This document shows positions 1-7,102 of a stretch of DNA of 37,536 bases, piece after piece. This stretch comes from Actinomycetota bacterium. GTDB lineage: Bacteria > Actinomycetota > AC-67. The notes under the pieces were generated by a model that saw only the letters and a program-made list of their open reading frames with translations, was not told the origin of the DNA and did not search any database. Numbering within the stretch: the stretch's first letter is position 1; each line of letters begins with the position of its first letter. The translations under genes were made by a program, and so were the position numbers. The stretch spans positions 1 through 37,536 of the forward strand of contig JBBDRM010000063.1 in NCBI GenBank assembly GCA_040905475.1, written 5' to 3'.

Positions 1-637
1 ACTCCTGCCCGGTGAGGAGCATCAGCTCGTACATGATCTCGTCGGTGATGGAGCGCAGGACGAACCGGTCGTCCTCCTTGCCCGCGTAGCGCGAGAAGTC
101 CAGCGGGCGGCCGTAGCGAACCCCGACCCGGACCCCCCGGATCCGCGGGAAGCGCTTGCTGGCCGGCTTGACCTCCCAGGTCCCGATGAGGCCGACGGGC
201 ACGATCGGGCAACCGGCGCGGAGCGCGAGCCGCGCGGCGCCGGTCTTGCCGCGGTATAGCTTGCCGTCCGGTGAGCGCGTGCCTTCGGGATACAGCGCGA
301 CCGCCATCCCCTTCTCGAGCTGCTCGAGACCGGCCTTCAGGGCGTTCTCGCCGGCCTCGCCGCCTTCGCGACGCACGGGGATGACGTTCACCGACTTGAA
401 GAACCAGCTGATGTACCACTTGTCGAAGTAGTCGCTTTTGCCGAGGAACACCACGCGCCGCGGCAGCAAGAGCGGCATGAAGAGGCTGTCGAAGAAGGAG
501 AGGTGGTTCGGGCAGAGGACGACTGGGCCCTCTTTGGGAACGTTTTCCAGTCCTTCAGCCCACGGCCGCCAAAGCAGCTTGATGATCGGACCAAGGACGA
601 TGTGCTTCAACAACCAGTAGAACACCGCGTCACCCAC
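1..637 (-). CDS. 1-acyl-sn-glycerol-3-phosphate acyltransferase (PlsC family), 3' end beyond window
   Basis: Membrane-associated lysophosphatidate acyltransferase type enzyme: it would transfer an acyl chain to lysophosphatidic acid in phospholipid synthesis. Reading from GTG at 637, the protein shows the family's block I NHLSFFD (residues 44-50, NHx4D catalytic pair), a middle segment FFKSVNVIPVRR, and block III YPEGTRSPDG (EGTR 118-121), then a PVGLIGTWE-like segment. About 212 residues are in the window and the frame is still open at base 1, so the C-terminus is missing. An in-frame GTG at 625 is an alternative start and has GGGGAG about 11 bases upstream; I cannot decide between them. The gene is divergent from the hydrolase at 802. 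The family is clear, but exact acyl acceptor and paralogue are not. Confidence 0.9.
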   Translation of the reverse strand, partial: MGDAVFYWLLKHIVLGPIIKLLWRPWAEGLENVPKEGPVVLCPNHLSFFDSLFMPLLLPRRVVFLGKSDYFDKWYISWFFKSVNVIPVRREGGEAGENALKAGLEQLEKGMAVALYPEGTRSPDGKLYRGKTGAARLALRAGCPIVPVGLIGTWEVKPASKRFPRIRGVRVGVRYGRPLDFSRYAGKEDDRFVLRSITDEIMYELMLLTGQE

Positions 638-683
638 TCCCCATCCACGCGCGTGCCCTAGCCGGGGAAGGCACCCGCGTTAG

Positions 684-689
684 GTTATA
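684..689 (-). promoter_or_regulatory. Possible -10 box for the acyltransferase gene
   Basis: On the minus strand TATAAC lies about 47 bases before the GTG at 637. No well-spaced -35 was found (a TTGTGA is only 15 bases away). Tentative. Confidence 0.3.
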
Positions 690-740
690 CCGCGCGACCA
701 TGGGTCACAACTATCTTGACCAGCGACTTCGTATCGCGGT

Positions 741-779
741 TGCTAGCGTAGCAGTCACACTTTTCGCACATGTTGCGAA
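741..779. repeat. Two small inverted repeats in the divergent 638-801 gap
   Basis: TGCTA-gcg-TAGCA (741-753) and TTCGCA-CATGT-TGCGAA (763-768/774-779) sit between the divergent acyltransferase and hydrolase genes. Such spacing fits an operator for a dimeric repressor, but no regulator gene is adjacent and the arms are short. Confidence 0.3.
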
Positions 780-801
780 TCCGTGAAAAACAGGTGACTT
801 C

Positions 802-1575
802 GTGAAGCGAGCCTCATCACCGCGTTTGCTTCCCGGCGCGGAACCGTTCGGATTCGAAGGCGACTCGCCCGAAACGGGCGTGCTCGTGATGCATGGATTC
901 ACGTCGACGCCGCAGAGCGTTCGTCCTTGGGCCGAGCATCTCGCGAAGAGCGGATGGACGGTGCTCGCGCCGCGTTTGCCGGGGCACGGCACCTCGATGG
1001 CCGACTTCGCGGAATCGACGCCGGCCGATTGGGTCGGCGAGGCGCAGATGTCGCTGGACGGCTTGTTCGAGCACTGCTCGTCGGTGTTCCTCTGCGGGAT
1101 GTCGATGGGCGGCACGATCGTGCTCGACCTCGCAGCGCGGAACGCGGACCGTGTCGCCGGCGTCGTGTGCGTGAATCCGAGCGTGTACTCGAACGATCCG
1201 CGCGCGCGACTGGCGCCGCTGCTCGGGCGGCTTCCGTTCTCGGTGAAGGGCATCGGGAGCGACATCGCCGATCCGTCCCAGCGCGAACTCTGCTACGACC
1301 GGGTGCCCTTGCGAACCGCGGCGCGCCTGATCGGCTTCCAGGATGCCGTCAAGGCGGAGCTGCCCCAGGTCACCGCTCCTCTGCTGCTCCTCGGATCCCG
1401 CCAGGACCACGTCGTGCCGCCGGGGAACACGACCTACGTCGCCGAGCACGTCGGATCGACCGACGTCGAGGTGGTATGGCTGGAACGCTCGTACCACGTC
1501 GCGACGCTGGACTACGATGCCGACGTGATCTTCGAACGCTCCACCGAATTCATCGCCAAACGGCTGGCCGGCTAG
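802..1575 (+). CDS. Alpha/beta hydrolase (carboxylesterase/monoacylglycerol lipase type)
   Basis: Predicted cytoplasmic serine esterase of 257 residues, the usual size for Est30-like carboxylesterases. The oxyanion region is VMHGFTSTP (29-37), the nucleophile elbow is CGMSMGG with Ser101, the acid is probably Asp202 in GSRQDHVVPP, and the base His232 in SYHVATLDYD; the last motif is characteristic of the Est30 group. No signal peptide. It starts at GTG 802, supported by AGGTGA at 792-797. It is first in a tight run with the next two genes (3-base gap, then 4-base overlap). Natural substrate is not predictable; proximity to a PlsC-type gene suggests glyceride or lysophospholipid turnover, which is inference. 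Confidence 0.85.
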   Translation: MKRASSPRLLPGAEPFGFEGDSPETGVLVMHGFTSTPQSVRPWAEHLAKSGWTVLAPRLPGHGTSMADFAESTPADWVGEAQMSLDGLFEHCSSVFLCGMSMGGTIVLDLAARNADRVAGVVCVNPSVYSNDPRARLAPLLGRLPFSVKGIGSDIADPSQRELCYDRVPLRTAARLIGFQDAVKAELPQVTAPLLLLGSRQDHVVPPGNTTYVAEHVGSTDVEVVWLERSYHVATLDYDADVIFERSTEFIAKRLAG

Positions 1576-1578
1576 CCC

Positions 1579-2157
1579 ATGGACGAGGTGCGGGCTCCGG
1601 AGATCGACGACAGCATCGAGACGGTGTTCGTCGGTCACTTCGATCCGCTCGAGGTCCCGATCATCCTCGAGGCGCTGGCCGAGCAAGGGATCTTCGCGAT
1701 GACGAAATCGTCGCTCGACGAAGAAGGATCGACCGCATACCCGATGCTCAACGACGGTCGCGGCTCGCTGCTGGTCGACCGAGCGCGGCAAGACGACGCG
1801 AGACGGATCATCGCCACCGAGGTCCCGGAGCGCATCGAGGAGCTCCGCGCCGGGCTCGCCGCGGAGACCGACACGACGGAGGCTCCAGACGACTTCGTCC
1901 CGTTCGGTTGGTTCGAGCCGGAGGTCGCCCGCGAGCTGCTCCGTCAGCTGGCCGATGCCACGATCGGGGCGGTTCCGGAGTATCCCCTCGACCGGCCGCC
2001 GCCGCCGTACGCGCGAACGGACGGCCGCGTGCGCGTACACGTCGAGGAGCTCTTTCTCCAAGAGGCGGAAGAGATGCTCGAGAACGAGGTACGCGAGGCG
2101 CTGATCGCGCGCGCCGTCGCGTTCACCGAGCCGCTCCTCGGCAGCGACGAGTCGTGA
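1579..2157 (+). CDS. DUF2007-like domain protein
   Basis: A 192-residue soluble acidic protein of unknown function. The N-terminal half (about residues 14-75) has the layout of the DUF2007 'putative signal transducing' fold: a beta strand VFVGHFDPLE, a helix IILEALAEQGI, and a later strand SLLVDRARQDDARRII. Such domains are ferredoxin-like and found widely as add-ons. The C-terminal half is helical, with a proline-rich linker (PLDRPPPPYA) and a charged helix rich in Glu/Arg, and resembles nothing I recognise. The start ATG is 3 bases after the hydrolase stop, and its own stop overlaps the GTG of the HAD gene, so it is probably translated by coupling. Family call is moderate. Confidence 0.6.
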   Translation: MDEVRAPEIDDSIETVFVGHFDPLEVPIILEALAEQGIFAMTKSSLDEEGSTAYPMLNDGRGSLLVDRARQDDARRIIATEVPERIEELRAGLAAETDTTEAPDDFVPFGWFEPEVARELLRQLADATIGAVPEYPLDRPPPPYARTDGRVRVHVEELFLQEAEEMLENEVREALIARAVAFTEPLLGSDES

Positions 2158-2879
2158 CGTTCGAAGGGCTCGACGCGGTCACGTTCGACTGCTGGGGCAC
2201 GTTGATCTTCGACAAGCCCGAGGTCGACGGGCGTACGTCGTACAACGTGCGGGTCGAGCACCTCGCGCGGATCGGAGGCCTCGAGCGCGAAGCCGCCGAC
2301 GAGCTCCTCCAAGCCGCGTGGGCGCACCATCACACCGCCTGGCACGAGCTTCGCGGGTACGGAGCGCCCGGCATGGCCGAGCATTGCCTTCGCGCGCTCG
2401 GCATCGCGGACGCCGCGCGATTATCAGAATTGACCGACGCCTTCGAGGAAGCCTCGATCGAGTTCGGGGTCGAAGTCGTTCCGGGGGTGCCCGAAGCGAT
2501 CGAGGAGATGCGGCGCCGCGGCCTCCGCACAGCGCTGGTGTGCGACACCGGCTTCACGCCGGGCCGGGTCGTGCGTCATCTGCTCGGCGAGCACGGGATC
2601 ACTCCATTCCTCGACGTGCTGGCCTTCTCGGATGAGGTCGGCGTCCCCAAGCCGCACGAGCGGATGTTCCGCACGGCTTTGGACGGGATAGGCGTCGGTC
2701 CGGGGGAGGCCGCTCATATCGGCGACCTCCGCCGGACCGATGTTGCCGGCGCCCGGGCAGCGGGGATGCGGACGATCCGCTTCACCGGCGTCTACGACGA
2801 CGACTCGGACCTTCCCGACGCAGACGTCGTGATCAAGGAGATGCGGGAGCTACCCGGCCTGATCGGGAGCCGGCCCTAA
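2154..2879 (+). CDS. HAD-superfamily hydrolase
   Basis: 241 residues, starting at GTG in a GTGA overlap with the gene before. HAD motifs are in order: motif I VTFDCWGTL with nucleophile Asp12, motif II LVCDTGF, motif III Lys in VGVPKPHERMF, and motif IV HIGDLRRTDVAGA. A helical cap lies between motifs I and II (subfamily IA arrangement). The residue two after the nucleophile is Trp14 rather than the Asp used as general acid by typical HAD phosphatases, so phosphatase activity should not be assumed; haloacid dehalogenase-like members also lack that Asp. Its TAA overlaps the TAG of the convergent lipoprotein gene. Substrate unknown. Confidence 0.85.
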   Translation: MTFEGLDAVTFDCWGTLIFDKPEVDGRTSYNVRVEHLARIGGLEREAADELLQAAWAHHHTAWHELRGYGAPGMAEHCLRALGIADAARLSELTDAFEEASIEFGVEVVPGVPEAIEEMRRRGLRTALVCDTGFTPGRVVRHLLGEHGITPFLDVLAFSDEVGVPKPHERMFRTALDGIGVGPGEAAHIGDLRRTDVAGARAAGMRTIRFTGVYDDDSDLPDADVVIKEMRELPGLIGSRP

Positions 2880-4018
2880 GCCGTCTTCACGTCCGCGTTC
2901 AGCGTCCACCCCGGGAACGCCGCGTCTGCATTGGTGCCGTCCACGCCCAGCTTCGAGGCAGTATCGAGCGGCTTCCAAGGCGGTGCCTCGAAGCATTCCT
3001 CCTCGGCGGTGCATGCGCGCACGTCGGTGACCGCGACCTCGGTGTCGGATAGCCACACTGGGACCACACCGGCGCCGATCTTGACCTCGCTTCCCTTGTC
3101 GACATCGAAGAAGTACACGCTCGGCTTCGAGCCACCGCCGTTGAGCGCGATCAGATCGCCGCCCGGGGAAATGGCCGGGTTCAGTCGCTCATCTGGGATC
3201 GCCAGCATCGTTCTCTTGTTGTCGGACACGCCGAGCCGGAACCAGTCGCCGGATCCCGAGTAGTCCTTGTAATAGATCGTCTTCGAGTCGCTCCCCCAGC
3301 GCCCGAACGTTCCCGCGCGGGCGGGGACGATGTCCTTGCCCTCGAGGTCGAGCACCCACATCGTGACCTTCAGCGGCGGATCACGGAACGTATCGACGAC
3401 GAGCATCGACCTCCCGTCGGGCGACCATGCGACCGACACCTCGTCCTCGAGCCCGATGCCGCGGCCGAGGAGCACGGGGAAGGACTTCACCGTCCGGATC
3501 CTGCCGTCGCTGCGCGTCCAGATCCGCAATGCGGAGGCGCCCGCATCGTCGAAGTTGAGGAAGGCGACGGCGGACCCGTCGGGGCTCCAGTCGTAGCGGA
3601 AGATACTCCCGCCCTGGACCCGGAAGAGCTCTTTCGGGGTGCTCCCCGCTTTGAAGTCGAGCTCGAAGAGCGCGGGACCGGGCTTCTGCTCGTCGCTCCC
3701 CTCGACGAAGGACACCGTGTTGCGTCCGGTGAACTGCGGGAGGACCTCGACGACGGCGTCGCCGTCGGAGGTCAGGCGATAGTGAGAGCCGTCCTCGATC
3801 TCGTAGATCCAGAGGTCTTCCTTCAGATCCGCGGCCCATTCGGCGGCCGCGCAAGACGAGCTGGGGCAGTTCGAGGTCGTGGAGTAGACGAGCGCGGGAC
3901 CCACGATCGGGATCGGCGAGGTCGTCGGCGTCGGGCCCGCTTGTCCGGGTTCTTCCTTCCCCCCACATGCGGCGAGCAGCAGGGCAGCCAGTGCGATGGC
4001 GAACGTGAAACGTTTCAT
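2876..4018 (-). CDS. Secreted lipoprotein with TolB/WD40-like beta-propeller repeats
   Basis: A 380-residue predicted lipoprotein. The start ATG at 4018 has a strong ribosome site (GAGGAGG, 4021-4027). The signal is MKRFTFAIALAALLLAACGG with a lipobox ending at Cys18, followed by a Pro/Thr linker. The mature part carries repeated blade-like segments with SPDG/SPGG turns (RYDWSPDGSAVAF, VAWSPDGRSMLVV, AISPGGDLIALN), typical of TolB/PD40 propellers. It contains extra Cys residues near the start (NCPSSSC) and end (RACTAEEEC), which could form disulfides outside the membrane. Function is not predictable: propellers of this sort bind ligands or proteins. It is divergent from the TIGR00300 gene at 4163. 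Confidence 0.75.
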   Translation of the reverse strand: MKRFTFAIALAALLLAACGGKEEPGQAGPTPTTSPIPIVGPALVYSTTSNCPSSSCAAAEWAADLKEDLWIYEIEDGSHYRLTSDGDAVVEVLPQFTGRNTVSFVEGSDEQKPGPALFELDFKAGSTPKELFRVQGGSIFRYDWSPDGSAVAFLNFDDAGASALRIWTRSDGRIRTVKSFPVLLGRGIGLEDEVSVAWSPDGRSMLVVDTFRDPPLKVTMWVLDLEGKDIVPARAGTFGRWGSDSKTIYYKDYSGSGDWFRLGVSDNKRTMLAIPDERLNPAISPGGDLIALNGGGSKPSVYFFDVDKGSEVKIGAGVVPVWLSDTEVAVTDVRACTAEEECFEAPPWKPLDTASKLGVDGTNADAAFPGWTLNADVKTA

Positions 4019-4162
4019 CGAGCCTCCTCGATCGGATGGACAAACGGTAGACGAACCCGAGGCGGCGGGGGTTCTGCCCTTTGGTACATGATCCGGGCAG
4101 GCAGGGAACCACCACGCGGAAGACCGCGCGGCTGGGCTAGGCGACCACACGGGGCAGGTACG

Positions 4163-5386
4163 ATGCCCGCCGTGGAGACCGAAGCCGTCGAGATACGCGG
4201 CCACATCATCGACTCGCTGATCCTGCCGCGGGTCTTGGACGAGATCGTCGAGGCCGGCGCCGACTATCGGATGGCCGCCTTCGAGGTTGGCAAGAGCCAC
4301 GACGATCCCTCGTATGCCCGGATCGAGATCAGCGCCGAGCGCGAGGTGCTCGACCGGCTGCTCGGACGCCTCGCCGACCTGGGCGCCACTCCCCGAGATA
4401 CCGGCGACGTCGAGCTCCTCGCGGCGGACATGGACGGCGTCTTCCCCGACACCTTCTACTCGACGACCAACCTCCCCACCCAGGTCCGGATCTCCGGCGA
4501 ATGGGTCTGGGTCGAGAGCCCGGAGATGGACTGCGGCATCGTCGTCGACGGCCGCCGCGCTCGGACGATCCCGATGAGCGAGGTCGTGGCGGGTCAGCTC
4601 ATCGTCTCGGGCCATGCCGGCGTGAAGGTCCACCCGCTCGAGCGTCCGCGAGGCGGCGCCGGGCAGACCTTCTCGTTCATGTCGAGCGAGGTTTCCTCCG
4701 AGAAGCCGCAGGGGCTCATGGTTCAGCGCATCGCGGAAACGATGCGGGGCGTGAAGGCCGAAGGTAAGAAGATCCTTTGGGTGCTCGGCCCGGCGGTCGT
4801 GCACACCGGCTCCGTCGAGGCGTTCTGCGCGCTGATCCGCTCCGGCTGGGTGGACGTCGCCTTCGCCGGTAACGCGATCGCGACCCACGACTCGGAGGCG
4901 GCGATCTTCGGAACGTCGCTCGGCGTCTCACTGACCGAGGGCGTCCCGAAGGAGCACGGCCACGAGCACCACATCCGCGCGATCAACGCGGTGCGGCGCG
5001 CCGGTTCTTTCAAGGCGGCCGTCGAGCAGGGTCTTCTCAAGGAAGGCGTGATGTTCCACCTCGTCACCCACGGCGTGGATTACGTGCTCGGCGGGTCCGT
5101 GCGCGACGACGGGCCGATGCCAGAAGTGATCACCGACGTGCTCGAGGCGCAGCGTCAGATGCGCGCGCGGGTGCCGGGCTTGGGGATGGCGGTGATGGTG
5201 TCGACGATGCTGCACTCGATCGCGACCGGGAACCTGCTGCCGGCCTCGGTGCCGATCGTATGCGTGGACATCAACCCTGCGGCGGTGACCAAGCTCGTGG
5301 ACCGGGGATCGATCCAGTCGGTCGGCATGGTGACCGACGTCGGGCTCTTCCTGCGCCAGCTCGCCGACGCCCTCGACGCAAGATGA
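4163..5386 (+). CDS. TIGR00300-family protein (archaeal-type ornithine cyclodeaminase / LOR-SDH conserved domain)
   Basis: 407 residues, matching by recall the TIGR00300 family. Archaeal members and the C-terminal domain of cyanobacterial AgrE/ArgZ are NAD-dependent ornithine cyclodeaminases converting ornithine to proline and ammonia; older annotation ties the family to LOR/SDH of lysine catabolism. Visible hallmarks are the N-terminal domain with GHIIDSLILPRVLDEI and FEVGKSHDDPSYARIEI, a central SGHAGVKVHP, then a Rossmann-like C-terminal half with LGPAVVHTGS and GNAIATHDSEAAIFGTSLG (236-254). The ATG at 4163 has GGGGCAGG just upstream. It faces carbamate kinase and a COG2403 protein across a hairpin, a context compatible with arginine/ornithine use. 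Catalysis here is inferred from family only. Confidence 0.75.
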   Translation: MPAVETEAVEIRGHIIDSLILPRVLDEIVEAGADYRMAAFEVGKSHDDPSYARIEISAEREVLDRLLGRLADLGATPRDTGDVELLAADMDGVFPDTFYSTTNLPTQVRISGEWVWVESPEMDCGIVVDGRRARTIPMSEVVAGQLIVSGHAGVKVHPLERPRGGAGQTFSFMSSEVSSEKPQGLMVQRIAETMRGVKAEGKKILWVLGPAVVHTGSVEAFCALIRSGWVDVAFAGNAIATHDSEAAIFGTSLGVSLTEGVPKEHGHEHHIRAINAVRRAGSFKAAVEQGLLKEGVMFHLVTHGVDYVLGGSVRDDGPMPEVITDVLEAQRQMRARVPGLGMAVMVSTMLHSIATGNLLPASVPIVCVDINPAAVTKLVDRGSIQSVGMVTDVGLFLRQLADALDAR

Positions 5387-5417
5387 GAACCCTGACCGGA
5401 TCTGCTCGACCTGGGCC

Positions 5418-5464
5418 AAGTGTGTCCCAAAACCTACGCGGGCCGTATGTTTTGGGACACGCTT
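5418..5464. terminator. Long hairpin between convergent genes (bidirectional terminator or palindromic element)
   Basis: Arms GTGTCCCAAAAC (5422-5433) and GTTTTGGGACAC (5449-5460) are perfectly complementary over 12 bp. After one mismatch the inner bases TACG/CGTA (5435-5438/5444-5447) pair too, leaving a 5-base loop; outside, a G-T wobble and three more pairs extend the stem. It lies in the 142-bp gap between the TIGR00300 gene and the EEP gene, which converge. There is no T-run, as is common for GC-rich actinobacterial terminators. Its near-perfect length also fits a dispersed palindromic repeat. Confidence 0.65.
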
Positions 5465-5528
5465 CGGCGCGGAACCGGCAGATCGGCTCGAACGTTCCAC
5501 GGGTGAAACGGCCGAAGCCAGGGCGGTT

Positions 5529-6158
5529 CTAGGCGAGCTCCACGACCACCGCGAGGTGGTCCGAGGCGACCAGCGGGAGGACGGCTGCGTCGCGTACCTC
5601 CATGCCAGACACCAGCACGTAATCGATCCGCGCGATGGGAGCATCCGCCGGGTACGTCAGCGACTGCTCCGGGCCGACGGCGGGGAACGAGTCGCGGAAA
5701 CGACCCAGCAAGAGCCCGAGCACCCGGCTCGGCGGATGGTCGTTCAGGTCTCCGCCGATCACGACCGGATCGGGGACGCGTGACAATGCTTCGACGATCT
5801 CGTTCGCGTGCCGGATCCGCTCATCCGATGACAGGCCGAGGTGCGTCGCCGCGATCGTGACGCCCGAGTCGAGCCTCACGGCAACCATCCCGCGCGGCTG
5901 TCGGTCGGGCGTCCGGCTGAACCGCACATGGAGCACGCGGCGGTGTGGCTCCTTCGTCAGGATCGCGTTCCCGAACGGACGCACGCGCCAGGTCTGCCCG
6001 AACGTTGCCTGCATGCCCAGCGCCCGGGCGAGCTGCCGGAGATGCGAGCGGCGGACCTCAGCGAGCGTGAGCACGTCCGCGCCGGTCGCTCGCAGGACCT
6101 CGGCGACGCGGTCGACGCCGGCTCGGCAGCTCTGGATGTTGAACGTCGCGACGCGCAC
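5529..6158 (-). CDS. Endonuclease/exonuclease/phosphatase (EEP) family hydrolase
   Basis: A compact 209-residue EEP-fold, metal-dependent phosphodiesterase. Family residues are all in place: Asn7 (ATFNIQ), metal ligand Glu34 (TLAEVRRS), His106 (ATHLG), Asp137/Asn139 (GGDLND), Asp179 (ARIDYVL) and the terminal Asp200-His201 (ASDHLAV). No signal peptide or membrane segment. The EEP fold covers DNases, sphingomyelinases and inositol phosphatases, and the substrate cannot be told. The GTG start at 6158 is only 4 bases after the carbamate kinase stop, with no good ribosome site, so translation is likely coupled. It is the last gene of the COG2403-arcC operon. Confidence 0.85.
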   Translation of the reverse strand: MRVATFNIQSCRAGVDRVAEVLRATGADVLTLAEVRRSHLRQLARALGMQATFGQTWRVRPFGNAILTKEPHRRVLHVRFSRTPDRQPRGMVAVRLDSGVTIAATHLGLSSDERIRHANEIVEALSRVPDPVVIGGDLNDHPPSRVLGLLLGRFRDSFPAVGPEQSLTYPADAPIARIDYVLVSGMEVRDAAVLPLVASDHLAVVVELA

Positions 6159-6162
6159 GCCG

Positions 6163-7086
6163 TCAGGCGACGATCTCTGTGCCGGCGCCGTCGAGCGCCT
6201 TCGCCGCCTGCGCGAGCCCGCAGATGACGGCGCGGCGCCCCTCCTTCACGGCTGCCACGGCCGCTTCGATCTTGGGTCCCATCGACCCCGGTGGGAACTG
6301 GCCATACTCGAGCGCCGCACAGGCATCGGCCACCGTCAGCCGCGATGCCGCACGCTCCCGGCGCGTGCCGCGGTCGATCACGACCTTCTCGATGTCGGTG
6401 AGGATGACGAGCGCTTCTGCGTCGACGGCGGACGCGAGCAGAGCTGCCGTGAGGTCCTTGTCGATAACGCCTTCGACGCCACGGTAGCCGCTCCCCTCGA
6501 CGACGACGGGCACCCCTCCCCCACCCGCGGCGATCGCGACGATCCCGGAGGCGACCAGCGCACGCAAGGCCTCGCGCTCGACGATCTCACGCGGGCGCGG
6601 CGAGGGAACCACGCGTCGCCATGCGCCGCCGGGAAGCTCCGTGACGGGGATCAAGGCGCGGCGAAGCTCGCGGGCCTGCTCGGCGGACAGGTGTGGGCCG
6701 ACCGGCTTGGTCGGTCGCGCGAACGCCGGGTCCGCGGGGTCGACGACGACCTGCGTGACGAGCGATGCCACGGGGTTGTCGATATGGCGTCGGCGGAGCG
6801 CGCCGGTGAGCTCCTGCTGCATGAGATAGCCGAGCTGACCCTGGGTCTGGGCGACGAGCAGGTCGAGCGGCATGGCCGGGACCGAATGCTCGGCGGCGTG
6901 CTGCTGGATCATCAGCGCACCGACCTGCGGGCCGTTGCCGTGCGTCACGACGAGATCGTGGCCGGCCGCGGCGAGCTCTCCGAGGCCCTCGCACGCCTCG
7001 CGTACGGCGGCCCGCTGCTCGTTCGCCGAACCGCGCTCGCCGCGCTGGAGGATGGCGTTCCCGCCGAGGGCGACGACGACGCGCAC
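6163..7086 (-). CDS. arcC: Carbamate kinase
   Basis: 307 residues, the normal size for carbamate kinase of the amino-acid-kinase fold: carbamoyl phosphate + ADP <-> ATP + carbamate (ammonia and CO2), the ATP-yielding last step of arginine deiminase, purine or agmatine catabolism. Signatures are the N-terminal VVVALGGNAIL, THGNGPQVGAL, QTQGQLGYLMQQEL, the AAGGGGVPVV strand-loop, the GVIDKDLTAALLA segment and the terminal GSMGPKIEAA. It starts at GTG 7086, 16 bases after the COG2403 gene. No arginine deiminase or ornithine carbamoyltransferase gene is in the window, so the source of carbamoyl phosphate is unknown. Confidence 0.92.
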   Translation of the reverse strand: MRVVVALGGNAILQRGERGSANEQRAAVREACEGLGELAAAGHDLVVTHGNGPQVGALMIQQHAAEHSVPAMPLDLLVAQTQGQLGYLMQQELTGALRRRHIDNPVASLVTQVVVDPADPAFARPTKPVGPHLSAEQARELRRALIPVTELPGGAWRRVVPSPRPREIVEREALRALVASGIVAIAAGGGGVPVVVEGSGYRGVEGVIDKDLTAALLASAVDAEALVILTDIEKVVIDRGTRRERAASRLTVADACAALEYGQFPPGSMGPKIEAAVAAVKEGRRAVICGLAQAAKALDGAGTEIVA

Positions 7087-7102
7087 GGGGAAAGGCCTGC
7101 GC

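Noticed and set aside
817-2061. Long open frame (about 414 codons) on the minus strand opposite the hydrolase
   Set aside because: Arg/Glu/His-rich product without motifs; mirror of a real coding frame in GC-rich DNA. The same holds for long frames antisense to 14780-15964, 31006-32322, 20115-21722 and others.
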